From Paragordius varius (taxonomy: Eukaryota > Nematomorpha): a stretch of 64,000 nt of DNA. Where the stretch lies: the NCBI GenBank assembly GCA_964247055.1, contig OZ176055.1:7626001-7690000 (forward strand), in the 5' to 3' direction. A program made the translations under genes and the position numbers. Positions 62,401 through 64,000 of this stretch are shown here, piece by piece; the first letter of the stretch is position 1; the number at the start of each line of letters is the position of its first letter. Below the pieces are notes generated by a model. That model was not told the DNA's origin, ran no database searches, and worked only from the letters and a program-made list of their open reading frames with translations.

Positions 62401-63539
62401 TCTTAAAAATTAATTCATTTATTTTAACGAGAATAAATGAATATATACTTTGACAAATGGTACAAACATTTGGCGATGGACACTTCTAAAAATAGTATAT
62501 CAAAATTATATTTTATAGAAACAGATTTTTAAAAGGCGTAGGTTAAACGTAATTTCAAAATAAAGTATATTTCTGATACAATTTCAATAAGACATTAACT
62601 CATCATTACTTTTGATTGAAGGTCAATAAAATTTCGCCAAAATCCAATCTTTCCACCCCATTAACATGGCTAATATAATCAATGATCCGATTTACGATTG
62701 CTTGTAAACCTTAATAAATTATGCAGGTACATGTAAAACATATTATCGCCTAAAATCGTATATTAATAAAAAATAGTGGTTGATTACCGTGATTTTGCTA
62801 TGCATTTTTCCATGATAAAAATGACATTTTAAAAAGTTATGCATGATATAATGAATAAAAATATTTAAATAATTTTAACTTAAAAACCATCAATACTTTA
62901 TTTTTTAAAAAATACAACTTAACTGATAATCAACTTACTCAAGTCATCTTGGACCTTTGTGCCATGTTGTAACATTTGCCAATCGTTTGATAAAAAATAC
63001 TCGTGGTATCTTACGTCCATGGAATCGGCAAATATGGGAGAAGTGTAACATTGATCATAGGTTTCAGAATTAAGTTTGAGTTGATGGTCTTCTACTATAT
63101 CTACTATATGTATAGATGATATAAGAAAAAATAACTCTTGAATTTAAATATTAAATTTTTTTTATAGAAATGCCCCCTTTCCAATGAAAGATTTGAAAAT
63201 TAACTACTGTAAAACTAACTTGTGGTGGGTGTTTGTGATGGTATGGGTACAAAAACAAAGGCTAAATATTCAATTAAAGTAGTATCTTTATCACGAAACA
63301 CATCAGCAAACAAGCGTATAAATAATTGCAACGATCTAAAGCTCCCAACGTATGTAAGTAAAAATTTAAGCGATTTATTTAATATTGGTTTCCCTCTACC
63401 CATATCACCAGAGGCATTAATACTGTGTGTACTGAGTGGATGATTAAGATAAGTAGGTTGTGTGGTATTTAGCCCTTCAAGATTACCAAACTCGTGGTGG
63501 CGTGAGCAATTGTGAAAAAAGGGTGGTTGTATTTTCTTG
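59488..63539 (-). CDS. Unidentified protein, seven exons, probably 5'-partial (611 aa seen)
   Basis: Exons in order of translation: 63539-63220, 63103-62939 (or from 63094), 62251-62066, 60876-60621, 60532-59955, 59887-59690, 59618-59488 (TAA). All junctions are GT/AG and keep frame. The first exon starts at an acceptor (TTTATAG) in phase 2, so an upstream exon is expected; alternatively the open frame continues upstream through a hydrophobic LITLFLLIYS stretch that could be a signal peptide, with an ATG lying inside an hAT-like terminus at 63628. The protein is hydrophilic with a few scattered Cys (HNCSRHHEF, YDQCYTSPIF), an internal hydrophobic patch near FMHALLNFIMLCIKINWF, a Lys/Asn-rich middle and a final exon with NVVWENVKFFQVTPQWQ. 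I do not recognise a domain. Using the acceptor at 62252 rather than 62256 is what keeps phase. Confidence 0.72.
60982..61266 (+). CDS. Possible small ORF inside an intron on the opposite strand
   Basis: A 94-codon open frame with ATG at 60982 and TAA at 61264-61266. A second ATG at 60997 would start a hydrophobic leader (MVHIIFILYANFELIS), followed by CSQTLTIPITIHHRYC and SGHIYVDELLLASENL. Base composition is less AT-rich than its surroundings. It lies wholly in the intron 60877-62065 of the minus-strand gene. It could be a genuine nested secreted protein, an exon of a + strand gene, or chance. Confidence 0.3.
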   Translation: MAILKMVHIIFILYANFELISNFRNNTSFHIKAGLEKLCSQTLTIPITIHHRYCMSLRSGHIYVDELLLASENLTRSVKSLNFGNTSLSAVNSR

Positions 63540-63627
63540 CTATAAATGAGCAAAAACAAAGTGATTAAGTATTTGGTAATGCATTTAAGTTTATATATTT
63601 TCGCAGAAAGAAAAATACTACTTAGAT

Positions 63628-63690
63628 CAGGGGTGTCGTCCAACACAAATGTGTTCGTGGGCCGCATTCGCAAAATATATGTGCAATAAT
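63628..63690. mobile_element. hAT-like terminus at the edge of the minus-strand gene
   Basis: Starts CAGGGGTGTCG and contains GTGGGCCGCATTCGC, as in hAT ends; preceded by tagat, as is the terminus at 40584. The other end is not visible and may lie beyond the window. Confidence 0.45.
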
Positions 63691-64000
63691 TTATTAGATA
63701 TCAAACATTGGACTGCAAAAACCACTGTTTATTTTAACAACTTTTGCTAGTTCATTGCCAAAATCGGAAAGATATATCAGAAAATATGTTTGAACTTAAA
63801 TTTCGTAAATTTGGAATTTAAAATCTCTCGCAGGCTTCATAAATATTTTCCCGCGTGTTAATCCCCCCTGGCCTAGATTTATAATGCCTTGTCTCCCGAT
63901 AATTAATAGGTTACTTTGGAACTCATAATAAATTTTTTTACATGGTGGTTCCAAAATATTCAATGTTTTTTTTGTCAAAAAAGAATATTTATATAGCCAT
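63691..64000. other. No gene recognised
   Basis: AT-rich; may be the interior of the hAT-like element starting at 63628 or the 5' flank of the minus-strand gene. Confidence 0.4.

Noticed and set aside
1-64000. CRISPR arrays, rRNA, bacterial genes, intact retroviral or LTR elements
   Set aside because: None found on either strand. The tandem repeats present lack spacers of CRISPR type, and no gag/pol/env-like frame or LTR pair was recognised.

Overview
The window is AT-rich DNA from an animal, most likely an ecdysozoan invertebrate; I cannot place it lower with confidence. Reasons: genes are split by GT-AG introns from about 24 nt to 3 kb, the acceptors are mostly TAG and lack the strict UUUUCAG of Caenorhabditis, and the proteins carry metazoan extracellular modules (EGF, laminin G, ShKT, and a Cys/Trp module that looks like the DUF7042-7045 group). 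There is no bacterial gene, rRNA, CRISPR or operon. All gene models were built by hand: every exon junction was checked for GT/AG and for a continuous reading frame.

Layout: (1) 314-1065 (+), last four exons of an unidentified acidic protein. (2) 4532-13861 (+), a 1,991-aa multi-EGF/laminin-G surface protein with a GPI-like tail, plus a possible 2,182-aa form with four extra exons. (3) 13.9-18.5 kb, mostly non-coding, with a double hairpin followed by G20 and a nested satellite-like repeat. (4) 18502-21798 (+), a small three-exon secreted protein. (5) 22151-31322 (-), an 18-exon, 1,426-aa secreted protein with Cys/Trp modules, a ShKT domain, a huge disordered exon and a GPI-like tail. (6) 32-39 kb, a mariner relic and a precisely bounded hAT transposon with an 8-bp target duplication. 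(7) 39783-57599 (+), the most unusual locus: about 41 exons, 15 of them 36 nt or shorter (smallest 9 nt), nearly all introns in phase 1, so most exons can be skipped without losing frame. It encodes a secreted precursor with a furin-type site, a long acidic region made of duplicated mini-exons, a membrane segment assembled from micro-exons, and a Cys-containing C-terminal region. MITE, hAT, Penelope-like, LINE and foldback relics sit in its introns. (8) 59488-63539 (-), a seven-exon unidentified gene whose 5' end abuts an hAT-like terminus.

Taken together, the window is a neighbourhood of extracellular or surface proteins. The 40-57 kb micro-exon gene is the best candidate for an undescribed system: a cassette gene architecturally similar to schistosome micro-exon genes, but with phase-1 cassettes and no recognised homologue. 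Some of its predicted introns are only 24-27 nt long.
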